This document shows positions 23,673-36,565 of a stretch of DNA of 64,000 nucleotides, piece after piece. Location of the stretch: assembly GCA_039566865.1 (NCBI GenBank), contig CM076955.1:18769501-18833500 (forward strand), given 5' to 3'. How positions within the stretch are numbered: position 1 is the first letter of the stretch; each line of letters begins with the position of its first letter. The notes beneath the pieces are model-generated. The model had not been told where the DNA came from. It worked only from the letters and a program-made list of their open reading frames with translations, and did no database searches. The stretch is from Aurelia coerulea. Lineage: Eukaryota; Cnidaria; Scyphozoa; Semaeostomeae; Ulmaridae. The translations under genes were made by a program, and so were the position numbers.

Positions 23673-24499
23673 ACAGTTCATTTGATAACCGAACAATGAC
23701 AACAACAAGAACAGCAACAGCCACTGAATCAACGACAACAGCAATAACATAGAAGCGCTGCGCTCCATTACCACTCCTTCTGTTCTCTAGAGATTTAGGG
23801 ATTTCATTCTTGGTCTCTTAGGGTAGTACTTCACACTTTTATTTTCAAGCACTCAAAAAAACTTAATTGGCCATAAAATGGTAGTTCTTGTTGATAGCAA
23901 GATAAAATTTTCAGGAGTTGTCATACAACTCTTAGTGTCACTGAAGAACTGATTTTTTCTTTGAAAAAATCAAATTATGTTAATTTATGCTAATTTTAGC
24001 GTCGCGGACCATTTTTCTTGGGAAGATGATAACTTAAGAACCAGATACTTTATTGAGCTCAAATTTTCACAGAATGTGTGGAACAAGGTTCCATGTGTAC
24101 TGAATAGACAAAATTGTAAAATCATGACCTAGACAGAAGTTAATTGGGAAAAACACTGTTTCCATGGTAACGGCTACCATTTTGCAAATTTTGGAAATCT
24201 GTCTACTCATTACACTTGCATACATGTTAGTCAACTGGAGTGAAAATTTCAGATGAATATCTTATCCTGTTAAAGAGATATGATCTGCCCAATTTTGCTA
24301 GGTCAGTAAAATGCAGTTTTGAGAAAAATGCATTTAAAGTTTGCGTAGTACTTTTTTGTCTTAATTCATTGCTTCATATCACTAATAACTATACACAATC
24401 ATTTGACAAGTTTCAAACAACATTCAGTGACCAGGTATCTCAACTGTTACAGTTTATGCTCCCTTAAAATTGGTTTTATCAGTTCTATGGTACTTCCAT

Positions 24500-25420
24500 G
24501 ATTGGGAAATCAGTTGATATTGCGTCAAATTAAAAATCACGCTTCTTGCACAAGAGGCCCTCCTGGCTCCCACTTTTGCCTTTACCCCCAAGTATCTTCA
24601 TCTCTTCAGGGTGGTACACTTCTCTCCCCATTCTATCAAATGCTCCAGGATCATAGTCTTCTTTCAATGTTTCCTTATTTGCCTTTTTCAATCTCTTTTT
24701 GTTCAGATGCCAGGCCCTGTACTTATGCGAAATTTATCAGAGGCTGACATCTGGTTAGCGACGTGCTCTTTCTGTAATGCTCCGAGTAAATACTGGCCAA
24801 CATTTTCTATTCCTTAAAAATTAATGCTTTCAAGCCAGCACAAGTATTGAGACAGCAGACTGCTTCTGGTATAGCAGAAACAACTCTTGCCTTTCTGCCT
24901 TGCTTTCTATTCTGCCGTATAAGTTGACGTTTCATGAAATGTTTTGTTGATATTATGAATTCAATGTAATATTAATGCTAGAGAAATATTATATGATATT
25001 AATCCTTCCACTTCATAATCATTATACTTCTGCCATGTTACATGGGCATAACATACAATCTAATAACCTCTCTGCTGCCTCTCTTTAAATCCTTTTCCTT
25101 GCAAAGGCCCAAGTTATTTTGGTACCTCTTATTTTGGTACCTCTTTGCTCCTGGATTCTCAAGTTTATAAAAAGATGAATTTTGCAGCTTTTTGGAAAGG
25201 CAATTAATGACAGATCTCAGCTCCATTTCTGGGGTAAAGAAGAAACTTGGATGGCTGAAAGTTTCCAGTGGGCCTACCTAAGCAATAACAACATTGGACT
25301 GAAATTCTGCTGGGTCTTCTTCTGTGTCGAAATGTCTTGCAATCGACTGTGATAAAGCTTTCTTTTCTTTCTGAATCTTGTGACAAGTGCTCTTGCCTTA
25401 GTGGCTGATATTCCATTTCA
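24500..25420 (-). pseudogene. Possible decayed coding segment of unknown family
   Basis: On the minus strand several stop-separated stretches read like protein: SQSIARHFDTEEDPAEFQSN, ELRSVINCLSKKLQN, QLIRQNRKQGRKARVV, VGQYLLGALQKEHVANQMSA and KETLKEDYDPGAFDRMGREV. They lie in order but switch frame or hit stops between segments, and I see no intron signals explaining the breaks. A diverged retrocopy or an old element is possible. I do not recognise the family; chance is not excluded. Confidence 0.3.
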
Positions 25421-28152
25421 CTGCTTTACGAGAAATAACCAAAGAAAACATCATATTCACAATCTACCTGCAACCTGCAACTTGCTCCAAGTGCTGCACA
25501 ACGAGAAAAAGCCCCAGAACGTGAAAGGAGACTTTTATTCAGCTTAGAGCCTCAATACCACAAAGAGGCTACCATAGGGAGCTCAAATACGAATTTAAAA
25601 GACCTCAGGGTACCTTTCGAGGGTTTCCCTTTAAATTTGGGGCCAGAAGATGACTAATTATGTCCCTAGAAACGGAATCAACTTTGTTGCTAAGGAGGTT
25701 CTCACCAACCCATGTCAGGAAAATTTAGAATAGACTAAAAAGTAACGAGAATTCAACAAAATCATTTGAAAAATCGGATTCTATGATAATTTTTCGATAG
25801 TTTTAGCTCAAAATCCGAAAATCGAAAATTTTGAGGAAAAGCTTTCTACAAAGTGTGAAGTACATCCTTAGGGGAGCAAGAAACATATCATTTTCTCTCA
25901 AGTCTCCTCCCCTTGCTGTAACATAAGACCAAATCTTGACTTGCTCATCTTATTATTCCAACATAGGCTCTAAGTCTTGATTGGCCCACAAAGAAGATAC
26001 TCCTTCACAACTTTTCGGCCCATCACATCGCATCAAGAAAATAGAGAAACTACATACCTGTACCAAATTTCATGACTGTATCGTCACCTGCAGAAGAGTT
26101 TTGATAACTATCCCTTAGAGAGACTGGGCCCAAGTACCCTGGTCTAAAAATAGCATTTTGGGGCAGATTTGATTTGGGGTCTGTTTCTTATATTTTTCAG
26201 CGCATCAAACTGGGTAGGTGTACGAAGTTTCATGCTGGTATCACAATCTGCATGATCAATGTCATAAGGACCCCCACTACATTTAGACCCGCTGTACTTT
26301 TCGGGCGAGAAATCATTTATGTAACAATACTAATTTCCACATAGTCTGACATGATTTATCTCAGGATCTCCTTCGTGTTCCCCAAGATTCATCAAGCGTA
26401 TTGCAAATTTAATTCCCCTTCTGTCGTTTACTTAACTTTTGGGTTCTCTCTTTGTTAAAAATGCAAATTGTATGGCAATGTTGCTGCTCCAGGCATTCTT
26501 TCCTGATCTCTTCAACAAGTAGCAATGTTGATGCTATTTTTGCTCATTTTTTCAGAATTAGAAGGAAAGCTATTCTATTGAAAGAACAGTTGTTTGATGT
26601 CAGATTTCGTATCTATATCTTGACAATTATTGCTGGTCTAATACTGCAAATTTCATTACGGCGGCAAAAGGCTTTAGCGACTCTTTTGCGTTCTATCTAT
26701 CACATGCAAGCGATATTTCTATTTCAACATATATGCAAATAGAATATGGGGGAGTATTTCCAGAGATAACATTTTTCGAGGCTTTGAATTGGATTTTTGG
26801 TGGCCGCAGATTCGTAACATGCGCTGTATCTCGAAATTTCTTGTGTCAACAATAGACATTGTCTTTGAGGCTAAGGGTCATGGAGGCTCGCAGGGTCGGG
26901 ACTTTCTGTAAGGCAAGAGGTGAAATTGACTCCATGTTTGTTGTCAGAATCTCTGTGTCATCACATTTGTGTATCAATCTTTCTTCAAGATGACAAGAGG
27001 GCGGGACACTGGTATTTAAACCAAACATATGAATTAGTTTCTGAGAGAGAGAACGCTTTGAAGTACTGCTGTGTGTGGTCCGGATTCTTTAATCAATTCG
27101 CTTCGTAACAACTCGCTCACTCGTGTGCGCATTACAGTTAACAGCCAGTATCTGCCTCGCGCGTGGATCGCCCTGTCTTGCCAAAAGAGCTAAGAGTATT
27201 AAGCGCTAGGATTACTTAGTATTTAGTTAAAATCTCTTTGGCAGTTAGAGCTAGGACTTTGCTGTTGTGGATGCGGAAGACTTGATCTGGTTGCCAGTTA
27301 CTGGATTCGGAACACTCAGAATTGCTGCCCGATACAACTCAGAAATAATTACAAGAGTTCAAAGAATACAAAGAGGAAAGAGGATACAAAGTTGCTATTC
27401 AAGATGCAGTACAAGTTGCTATTGTTTGTCTCCTTGTGTTTTCTTCAGATTCAACTTTGTCAGTCCCTGAAGGTTTGTTGTCTTGTCATTGTTTTGTTAC
27501 AATGTCAATGTTACTTTTTTATAGTTTTTTTCAAAGATTTGAAAGTCTCCTTGTGGTAATATTTGAAGGGTGTTTTCTTCAAATGAAACATCGGCGGTCC
27601 CAAAAGGTTTGTCGTTTTGTAATTATTTTGTTACTGTGTTAAATTTTTTCAACATTTCAAGAGAGTGAGAAGTCTCCTGACGGTACACTACAAACTGGTA
27701 GGTTTTGAAGTCTTCTTCTCAACCTTCTACTCCAAAGACAGAAAGTTTGGCAGGCTTCGGAGAGATTTTCGTTTTCTTTACTGTCCGCCATGATGAATTT
27801 GAAATATATTGTTGTAAAGGTGTTTGTGTTTGATTGAGAAATATATTTCCATCTGTGCGAAGTCTACTGTTTTCAGAATTTGGTAGGTTTGGAGTTATCT
27901 ATCAAACACAACCTATGCAGCGAAAATAATGAATCTGGATTTTACTGGAGATTCTAATCTACTAGATTCGAAAAATGACCAGTTTGGTTTGGTAAATAGC
28001 TAACTCATGTATTTTTGTAGCGTGGCGTTGCTTGGCGTAGCTAATTACAACGGTCTCTGTCAACACTCGCTCAATTTGCTGTAACTGTGTGTAATTCGGT
28101 AGTGTTTTGTCGTTTTCGAAGATTACTTTGCCAGCTAAAGAATCAAGATTCC

Positions 28153-28359
28153 TCCAGTCAGTGGAATTTTCCGAGCGGGCGGAATTTTAGACAATAAAAG
28201 GTCGCTCAGCCGTAACTTTCTATTCAATGCCAGAGCGACATTTTCTCTCGAATACAATAGAAATTCCGCCCGCTCGGAAAATCCCACTGACTGGAAATCA
28301 GCCTGAATACAATAGAAATTCCGCCCGCTCGGAAAATTCCACTGACTGGAAATCAGCCT
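28153..28359. repeat. 55-bp tandem duplication with upstream inverted copy
   Basis: The unit containing GAAATTCCGCCCGCTCGGAA occurs at 28,250-28,304 and 28,305-28,359. The same core is present inverted at 28,153-28,189 (TTCCGAGCGGGCGGAATTTT). Confidence 0.8.
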
Positions 28360-28654
28360 TTACAGAGGCAGGAGTATTCTGTAGTAGTTTTGCTATAATT
28401 TCTGTTAAGGTCTGGATGGGTTGGGTAGGCAAGGCAGAGGCACCGGAAGGAAATCAAACCGGCGGTTGGGGCAGCAACTAAAAAGCAGCCTTCATAATGG
28501 ACGGATTTGCGAATTCTTCCCATAACGTAGAGTGATCATTTGGCGGGATCCTTTAGATTTTGCTTTAAAGTGATACGAGACGGAGTAAAAGGAAGCACTA
28601 GAAACTTTCTGAAGAACAGAAAAGAATAGGACGGTATCGAAGATGCAGCATAAT

Positions 28655-28699
28655 AGCCTGATAACCAGCCCATTATTCTATTGGGCTGGTTATCAGGCT
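28655..28699. repeat. Perfect short hairpin
   Basis: AGCCTGATAACCAGCCCA pairs with TGGGCTGGTTATCAGGCT around a nine-base centre. No T-run follows on either strand, so it is not a bacterial-style terminator. Confidence 0.85.
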
Positions 28700-28759
28700 A
28701 GCAGCAGAAAAGCTGTATGTGAAAAAGAGTGCCAACTGCTCCCGTGCCGCCTCCATATC

Positions 28760-29468
28760 CAAGGGCGGGCATGTCACACTGGGAAGGATGGTCCTGCCTT
28801 TGTCCGCAAACCGGTAGTTCATGAAAAAAATTTGCACCACCTTTGTCCCAAAAACTGGTCCTTTTTGATGGCAAATTTCCGCTGTTATTTTTCTTCAATT
28901 TGAAGGACAATTTTTAACATTATGTATCACTGACGATGTTTGTCCCCAAAACCGGTAGTTTCGACCTACTACTGTTTCCAAAGCAAGTAGTAATTATAGA
29001 TATGAAAGTACAAGTGTCCCAAAATCGGTTGCCGGACAATGGTAGGACCGCTTCGGTGAAAAATTTGAAATTCTGGCCTTTTTTTCGGAAATTTGCCGGA
29101 CAAAGGTAGAACCGCTTTAGTGAGAAATTGTAATTTCTGGTCTTTTTTCCGTAAATTTGGCGGACAAAGGTAGAACCGCTCATGTGAAAAATTTGAAATA
29201 CTAGTCTTTTCTGCCTAAATTTGGCGGACAAAGGGAGAACCAGCTTACAGGTAAACTTCAGAATTTTGATTAGATAGGAGGTTTGGAAACTTTATTTGTG
29301 TGACAAACTGATGGAATAGGAAGAATGATATTCAAATTTCACCTTTGTCCCAAAAACTGGTTGTTTTGGGCACGAAAGTCGTACTATTTGATAAAAGCAC
29401 CGGTTATTTTATCCAATTTCTCTGGACAAACATGGGGTCAAATATTTTACAGTACTTGCCCGCCCCTG
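28760..29468. mobile_element. Family F TIR element with 63-bp internal repeats
   Basis: Starts CAAGGGCGGGCATG and ends CTTGCCCGCCCCTG. Flanking CATATC at 28,754 and 29,469 is a 6-bp target-site duplication. Inside, four units of about 63 bp contain GGACAAAGGTAGAACCGCT or a variant (about 29,033, 29,098, 29,161 and 29,225). A relative lies at 60,546-60,938. Confidence 0.8.
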
Positions 29469-29875
29469 CATATCATCAAGGCGACGGGAGGAGTTGCACC
29501 TTTTCCTTAAAACCCTAAGTGTACCGGCGAGGGTGAATTTTCTAAAACAAAGGATACAGTTCTGTCCTCCCTGTTCTGTTTGAATAACATGATTCCTTCT
29601 AAAAGCGATTGTGCAAGATTGTGCCATTGCTCAGTAGGAGTTTTAAAGGAATCACTTTTGTTCTGGTTGCAAGCATAACCAGCCAGGACAGGTTTGGTAG
29701 AGGTTTAACACCTACAGCTTATGGAGCCAATGAACCATGATTTCTTATACTAGTGGTCTGTTTGAGGCCTTTCAAAACTCTTTTGATGTTCTTAAAGGTC
29801 AAGTATTGACCATCCAAGTAACGAGTAATTATCGATGGTATGGCAGTTGGAAGCTTCCCCTTTATAGGGGCTGCA

Positions 29876-30298
29876 CACAAATCGACTCTTCCACGCAAAA
29901 CGTCCAATGTGCGTTTGGGGGAGGAGGGGGTAAAAGTAAAAGGAGCGGACGTTTCCAAAATTTTGCTTTATCGAACTTTCTTCTGAGAAGTTGTGGTAAG
30001 AAACGGCATTCTACAACTTTCGCTTGCTCTATATTTTGTTAGTGCGAAAAAATTTTGACTGCAATGAAAGAATCTTGTCCTTTTTTTGTTGTCTTATAAC
30101 GGAAAACATCGTCGTCGACGACTTCATAATCATTTAGGCCCTTTTAAGAGGCACCAAAATAACGGTATGAAATATTCTCGTGATCGGCAAAATTACATTG
30201 ATTTTTAATGGGACGTTTTGGGGGGAGAGGGGTGGGGGTGTTTTGACAATGTCCATTGGATGTTTTGCGTGAAAGAATCGATTTGTGTGGGGCCTCTA
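29876..30298. mobile_element. Inverted-repeat element
   Basis: Left AGGGGCTGCACACAAATCGA and right TCGATTTGTGTGGGGCCTCT pair, followed inward by ACGCAAAACGTCCAATG / CATTGGATGTTTTGCGT. G-rich tracts flank the interior. No coding content. Confidence 0.75.
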
Positions 30299-30862
30299 GC
30301 TAGTGCCATGAAATACTGTAACAACAGGCTACATTGAATTTAGGCATTAAATTTTGGTTGTGTGCAGGACGAAGTATTTTCTAATTTCGGGTAGCTGGAG
30401 GCTACGCCCTATGCCATGGAGTAACAACAACTTCCTGCAGTAGTTTCGGTTCGAGCGACAATAACTTACACGAACTGTGTATAGAGAGATTTGCTCTTTT
30501 AAGCTCTAGCCTTGCAGTCGCACCCAATGGGGGGGGGGGGGGCACTCCACTTTTGGGTCATATGGAGTTGTTTGCTGCAGTGATTTCTGTTACTATCCAA
30601 TCCCAGAATATAGTATATAGGATTGTTTAGACGCAATACTAGAACACGGATGAGATTTTCGAGAAGAGTTTTCGCTAAAAGACAATTTCAAGATTATTGC
30701 CTATCCTAAAACCGAGCCTTCTCAGAATTTCCAGTAAAAATTAAACCCCTATCCCAGAAAGTTCCGCGAAAGAGTACATCCCATTCCCAGAATATTAATG
30801 CCTTATTAACTACCCCAAAGCTGGCGCACATCCCCCGTATGAGTGGATAACCATTAGTGAAG

Positions 30863-31729
30863 TACAGTAAGTCCCCACATATAAGAAACGGACATATAAG
30901 AAACTGCAGCCTGCCATCATGAAGAATATTTTCCCTTTAATCAGAAACCAGGCAGCCTGATTTTGTCCAGTTTCTTATAAATGATGCAAAGTTGAAAAAA
31001 TACTCAACCACACTGCCGTCTTTTTATGTAGCTTCAGTACTAAAATTTGTAAAATCTGTTCAACGTCTAGATATACAGTATTTCATATTTGCTTCATCCA
31101 TTATCATTTCTTTGACTTTGCTTGTTTACTGCATCAGGAACGCCGGAGAGGGGGGGGGGGCGCGGGGGGTCAAGCGCCCCTCCTGCCCTTTCCTAAAGGG
31201 GGCAAGGGGGGCAAAAGTGCCCTTTCAATGAAAAACAATAATTTACTTTGAAACTTGATAGAAAAGCCGCCATAGCTTCATTCCCTCATCAGAAACATAC
31301 CAGTAACGAAAAGTGATTGTCAATTGCAACTTCAAAATAAGCAATATGCGATTTTATGCGATTCGGAATGAGGACATGTGGAGGAATGGCCGAAAACATT
31401 CGTGAAAGAACATGATTAATGTTCATGAAAACGATTTTGATAGCATTTTAAGCCAATCTAAAGGGCGTGGCCACAAAAATTTTCCCGGGGGAGTACCCCC
31501 GGACCCCCCGATTTTTAGGCTCGCTTCGCTCGCCTTCGGTCTCGATTGCCCTTACCCTCCTAGTCGCCCCCCTTGCCCTACCATCGCTCCGGCATCCCTG
31601 TACTGCATTACGTGAAAGAAAGTTTCTTAATGGACACATAAGAAATCTGCCAGCCTCATTTGAACATATTTTCTTGCATATAAGAAACCAGACAGCCTGA
31701 TTTGAAAATTTCTTATATGCGGGGACTTC
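30863..31729. mobile_element. TIR element, CAGTAA group, with G-rich insert
   Basis: Left TACAGTAAGTCCCCACATAT followed by AAGAAAC; right GTTTCTTATATGC-like sequence ending GCGGGGACTT near 31,728. ATAAGAAAC and CAGCCTG words occur in both orientations. A G-rich block (about 31,140-31,600) looks like a later insertion. The outermost bases of the right end are degraded. Confidence 0.65.
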
Positions 31730-31828
31730 CTCTTCATATCCCGGGGGCTCGTAGTTGTATGGAGGGTCCTGAAGGTGTAAAAATGGGATTTTATGAAATG
31801 AGACTGAGAATTGCAACGCCAGAAACAA

Positions 31829-32629
31829 TACACTCTTTTTTTTATAAGAATACTAAAACTTTTGTCCAGCCTCGATATTCTTAAGAAATTTTCGCTTTGA
31901 GCCTCAAAATATTCTTAAAGTATTCTTATTTTTTCAAATCTGATATAGTTTTCAAGGGAAAAATCAAAGGACCTTAGAAGTGACGCACGGGCTTAATGAT
32001 TTTTATTGTGAAATTTTCCAAATTATGCCATGAGAATGCAAAGGAAGATCAGTGCAATTTTATTGCACCTTCCTCGAAATATGAGTAAATATGCTGTAAT
32101 GTTACGTTACAGAATGCATCTGAGGAAGCAACCATCAAAAATTGGCGTGCAGGAAATGTTTAGTCTTTGCTTGAAGATTTTTCAGTGGAGAACAAACAAT
32201 CTAATTAAACACACAAGCAATCAAATTAATCACGAAATACACGTTTTTTTATTATAAGAAATAGTTACAAGTATTGCAGTCAAGAAAAGACGGAGGCACC
32301 TTTGTTAGAGAGACATAGAATAAGAGAGACATACAGATATAACGTTTTGTCATTTCGAGGAAACAGTCAAACGAAAGAAAAAATTAAGCAATTATAACAA
32401 TAAGAATGTTCTTAACAATCATAAAGTTTTAAACATACTTTTTGAAAAAATGAGATGCGTCAGTCATGCGATTTTCTGTTGTAAACATCGCAAAACAGGC
32501 AACTGCTGAAAAATCAGACACAAATATGCAAGCTGAGGCTGAGCAATATTCTTATAATATTCTTAAAATTTGGATGATTCTGAGCCTGAATATTCTTATA
32601 AACAATATTCTTATATAAAAAAGAGTGTA
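31829..32629. mobile_element. TIR element, family B, copy 2
   Basis: Same ends as 2144-2550 (TACACTCTTTTTTTTATAAG and AAAAAGAGTGTA). Internal matches include GTCCAGCCTCRATATTCTTA and TGAGATRCGTCAGTC. It is about twice as long, with extra sequence at about 31,990-32,340 that copy 1 lacks. Confidence 0.8.
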
Positions 32630-32658
32630 GGCTTGGAATGAGATTTGATTGGCCTGGG

Positions 32659-32795
32659 CTGGCCACATAACATGACTTGGAAAATGGGATTGGAGGATCG
32701 AGGGCCCCCCTTCAGGACCCTCTACTGGGACTGGCCGCAAAACATGACTTGGAAAATGGGATTGAAGGATCGAGGGCCACCCTTCAGGACCCTAC
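32659..32795 (+). repeat. 71-bp tandem duplication
   Basis: CTGGCCACATAACATGACTT at 32,659 recurs as CTGGCCGCAAAACATGACTT at 32,730. Both are followed by GGATCGAGGGCC and TTCAGGACCCT. Confidence 0.8.
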
Positions 32796-33569
32796 AACAT
32801 GTGTGTTCTGTATCAAGTCACCGAAAGATGGATTTACTTACTTTAAAATGAAACATTGCAAGATTTGCTAGTTCATAGTTAGCTTTATTTATCGAGCTTT
32901 GGTGAAGACTTATGTACATAGGCGCTGTCTTTGAGGAATTTTTCTCCGTTCAACGAAAGGTCCATGAAAACTTCTTTGGATTATTTGGGTATCAATTTTA
33001 AATTGAATAAGCGCACAGAATTGTAAGTGTATTTGAAATCTGCAAGTTGATAGCACAACTTTATGAAGTTATATTGCTAATGCTGTTCTCCATACCTAAT
33101 CAATAAAACTTTGGGACATCTTTGGAGCAACTTGTAGCGTGTAACAACCTTCCTGGAACTGTGTGAATAAGAGACAGTTTTCTAAAGCCACACATATGCA
33201 GTTACGTGAAATCGGCAACCTGGTACCCAGTGTCAATGAAGGTTTTCCCTAAACTGCAACGCCAACGTTGAGGGTTTGCATCTGTTGAAGGTGAGCCTCA
33301 TGTTGAGACAATAACATAAACACTTGATGGGAACAAGGCTGGCATTCCCGTTTTCACCCATTATAACCACGTCCACCTCTTTTGCACTCTCCTCCACAGG
33401 GCCTCTTTTCAGAACAGGCTCTGTGGAGGAAAGCGGCTCTTCATTAAAACAGGCTAATGTGATTTCCTGCTGGCATGGGTATGCCTACCGTGAGTACCAG
33501 CCTCTCTAACATAAAAACGTCTGGTACCCAGGGTAGGGTATGCCAACATCCGTCCAATAATATAAAAAC

Positions 33570-34070
33570 AGCATAGAGCTCAAATCTTTAAAAGGGTCTG
33601 TGTAAAATTCTATCACAGCTTTCTATGAATTGAATGGCTTAAAAGGAACTTTGGGTAATTTTCTGTATATCTGCCGTGGACATTTGTTGATATCATTATT
33701 ATTTTCAAAATGGTGGCATATTAATTATTTTTGAAAAAATTCGTCAAAAATTTCTACAAATTTAATTCATTGTAAATCTTAAATCAATTGAGGAAAATTG
33801 ATAAAATCTTCAAGACAACCATAGTTTATGAAGGTCTACAGTATAGTGGCAAGCAGCAATTTGTAACTTTTCTGGTTTAGGATATGGAAATTTGTTGACG
33901 TCACAGCCCCAAAAATAATAAAAGCCCCATTTCGAAACTTATCAAGATATGCACAGATTTCCACGGCAGATTTACTGCCAAGTACCCTAAGTTCATTCGA
34001 AGCCATTTAATTCAAAGGAAGAAGTGATAGAATTTTACACCAACCCTTCTAAAGAATTGCGCCCTATGCA
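33570..34070. mobile_element. Family D MITE with perfect 9-bp target duplication
   Basis: Left AGCATAGAGCTCAAATCTTT and right TTGCGCCCTATGCA mark the ends. TATAAAAAC at 33,561-33,569 is repeated exactly at 34,071-34,079. The inner pair TCTGCCGTGGACATTTG / AGATTTCCACGGCAGA is retained. Confidence 0.88.
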
Positions 34071-34740
34071 TATAAAAACTGGTATCGTTTGCGTTTTGGA
34101 TCGCGTTCTGGATCTACGCAGTATAACGTTAGAGGCTTATTTAGGAGTAAAGGTTATCGGGATAGACCACGCCTATAGGTTTGCCTAATAAGCAGTTGCT
34201 CTAAATAGGCTTTTAACACTATTACAATTTGTGAATACGTAAAGCACAGAATTAGAAAGGAGAGCACATTATCGCATTGATTATCCAAATCGGACTAAGT
34301 GATAATAGTATTTTTGACTTTAATTATTTTATGCCCTCCTATGTCCAGCCTTCTTTTCTCTCATTATTGCTAAACTGATGGAAATTTTCACTCTTTGGAG
34401 ATATAATTTCGTGACCAATTTTAGCTAACTCCATCATTATTGAATTTTGTTTCATCCAACTCAGTTTTGAATTTCATGTAAGAGCTAGTATCGATTTCTA
34501 TTTACCTGTATCTGAGCAAGGGCCTTATGACGAGTTTACACTGGCTAAAATGTCGTATTTAAATGCTTTTACCCATCCCAAGCTGTCCTAGTTTATTGCT
34601 GTCTTCGTCTTGCGTTTTAAACAGTATGTATCCAATTCGAATGTTTTCTCAAGTTGAAATACACCTTGCTTCGTAGGATCGTCATTTTCTTTTTCTCTAG
34701 AACTACACAAAAGTGAGATTGTTATCAGCCTCGTGAAATA

Positions 34741-34935
34741 TTGAATAATACGTAATATTGAATAAGACTCGTTTTGCTAAATAAATGGGAAATCTTTGGT
34801 AACTCGTGGAATTTGCTGTAAGGGGGGGGGGGGTTAATAGAGATGGGGGCTTATTTAAAAGTTTTGGCTCAGAGGGGAGGGGCTTATTAGAGAGGGGGGT
34901 TTATTAGAGAGGGGCCTAAATAGAGCTTTTACGGT
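34741..34935. mobile_element. Family E element, left end missing
   Basis: Contains AAATCTTTGGTAACTCGTGG, a poly-G run and GGGGCTTATTAGAGAGGGG repeats. Ends AGAGCTTTTACGGTA at 34,935. The left inverted repeat is absent. Confidence 0.75.
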
Positions 34936-35031
34936 AGTCTGAAATTGCAGTATGCCTGCAAAGGACCCTGGATGATAATGACTCTTTAAAGATTTGAACC
35001 CGATTTTGGAAGTGAAGCCTCAAACCATGGG

Positions 35032-35338
35032 TAGTTAGACACTGCTGGTGTGCTTCTATGGAGAAGAGCTGGATAATATGTATCTGCGGGGGAAATTTTT
35101 TATAGTACTGCGGAGGAGATATCTGTGGGGGGGATTTTTTATAGTACTGCGGAGGAGATATCTGCGGGGGAAATTTTTTATAGCACTGCGGAGGAGATAT
35201 CTGCTGGGGAAATTTTTATAGTACTGCGGAGGATTTTCGTTCTTTCGATATCTCCTCCGCAGTACTACAAAAATTTTCCCCCGCAGATACATATTATCCA
35301 GCACTCCTCCATAGAAGCATTTCAGCAGTGTCTAACTA
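35032..35338. repeat. Inverted repeat with about 40-bp internal tandem units
   Basis: TAGTTAGACACTGCTG (35,032) pairs with CAGCAGTGTCTAACTA (35,338). The left arm contains four units of about 40 bp (TATCTGCGGGGGAAATTTTT then TAGTACTGCGGAGGAGA). The right arm has one. A diverged single copy lies near 59,490-59,570. Confidence 0.85.
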
Positions 35339-36014
35339 CCCATGCCCAAACCCTCACATTTCATGCAACTGTTCTCGTCAAGTTTCCAGTGACCTACATA
35401 ATGCCTTCTCTGTTCAATTACAAAGTTTCCTTCTCAATATTGGCCATTCTGTTGCCTCTTGACCAAAATCGCTAAATTTGATAGACTTCTTGTCACTCGT
35501 TGAACTTTTGGAGTGCTTCAAGGTGTAGGCGCCAAAACAAACAGGGCACACTTTAAATATTTTGAATTTTACGAATGCCCTAGTTTATTCATGAGGTGGA
35601 CTTTCTTTGAAGATATTTTGTAATCGAAACTGAAAATCAGAATGAAATGACAAGTCTGACCATGACATGAAATTCTCTTCGTTTCCGTGTGTCCGATGAT
35701 ATTGCAGTAACAAAAATGATGCGAAAAGTTTGTGTTTTGTAATAAGTCCATCCCAAGTTTTGAGACAATCACTAAAACGAAGAAAAATGGTAGAACTTTC
35801 CATAAAACCATCGTTGATAAAGATTTTCAATACGGCGGTAAGCGAAAGTGTGCCGCTCTTCTGAGAAGGTTGGAAATTTGATGACGTCACTGCCTCATGC
35901 GTGTTACAATGTTTTATTTAATTCACTGTGATTTAGGACGTATTTTCCGTGATCCGTGTAACGAATTTTCAAACATGCAAAGATTTTTTGGTGCACTCGA
36001 TGCCCTTTCAAAAT

Positions 36015-36308
36015 TTAAAGGGGCTCCGTCGTCAAAATGTAAACAAAACGATGCTTTTTGCAGTTTTTTGAAAGGTGATATCACACAGGATTTTCATATT
36101 TTTTTCAAAATGCATTAATCCTTACTTCACTAAGGAACAAACCAAACATTCATATCTTCTAAGATTGCTCGGATATAAGTGGATTTTTAACGGTCACTTT
36201 TTAGCCACCAAACAAACTGCAGAGAACAATGGATGAACAATGGATAAGCCCCGACACGTGCGAGTTTACGGATTTGTTTACTGTTTGACGACGGAGCCTT
36301 TTTAAGGC
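36015..36308. mobile_element. Family G TIR element
   Basis: AAAGGGGCTCCGTCGTCAAA followed by ATGTAAACAAA pairs with TTTGTTTACTGTTTGACGAC then GGAGCCTTTTT. The left half recurs at 63,870-63,968, where the partner would lie beyond the window. Confidence 0.8.
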
Positions 36309-36465
36309 CTATGGTTTGTTGATGCTTGAGTATGGCTACAGTTCCAAATAACTTTGCGGACAGTGAAATATTCATCATGGTTAAGATAAGGATGGTACCT
36401 ACCTCAAATAGGATCTAATCTTATATGATCTGCATGTTTTATAATTTAATAATTATATTTATCAG

Positions 36466-36565
36466 ATCGACATTGAAGTTGACGATTCGTGGACAGACGA
36501 TGTTTCCAAGGGAAGAGCCAAGCTATTAGACGGACTGCCGAAAAAATCAAGACCTCATGGTAAAG
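36466..36565 (+). CDS. Candidate ROR linker exon upstream of the Ig domain
   Basis: Between TTTATCAG at 36,465 and a consensus donor AAAG/GTGAGA, one frame stays open for 33 codons; the other two hit stops. It reads IDIEVDDSWTDDVSKGRAKL then LDGLPKKSRPHGK, an acidic then basic hydrophilic segment. It enters in phase 0 and leaves in phase 1, which fits the Ig exon at 42,339 (junction codon Ala). An alternative donor at 36,560 keeps the same phase. It is GC-richer than its surroundings. It has no domain signature and the acceptor's pyrimidine tract is weak, so the call rests on phase, open frame and position. Confidence 0.45.

Larger units (their letters stand above)
10087..36465. other. 26-kb gene-poor interval
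   Basis: Lies between the receptor 3' end and the first candidate ROR exon. I found no exon with a recognisable domain. Contents are the transposon and inverted-repeat entries below. The stretches 10,870-12,400, 12,670-13,790, 15,620-16,580, 17,320-19,370, 21,430-22,500 and 25,420-28,150 show nothing I can name. The ROR signal-peptide exon may lie here but was not found. Confidence 0.5.

Noticed and set aside
28655..28699. Hairpin resembling a bacterial terminator
   Set aside because: Eukaryotic context, and no T-run on either side.
35056..35475. Repetitive open frames with ILRRTILRS-like or YSTAEEISAG-like units
   Set aside because: They arise from the 40-bp tandem units in an inverted repeat, with no gene context.
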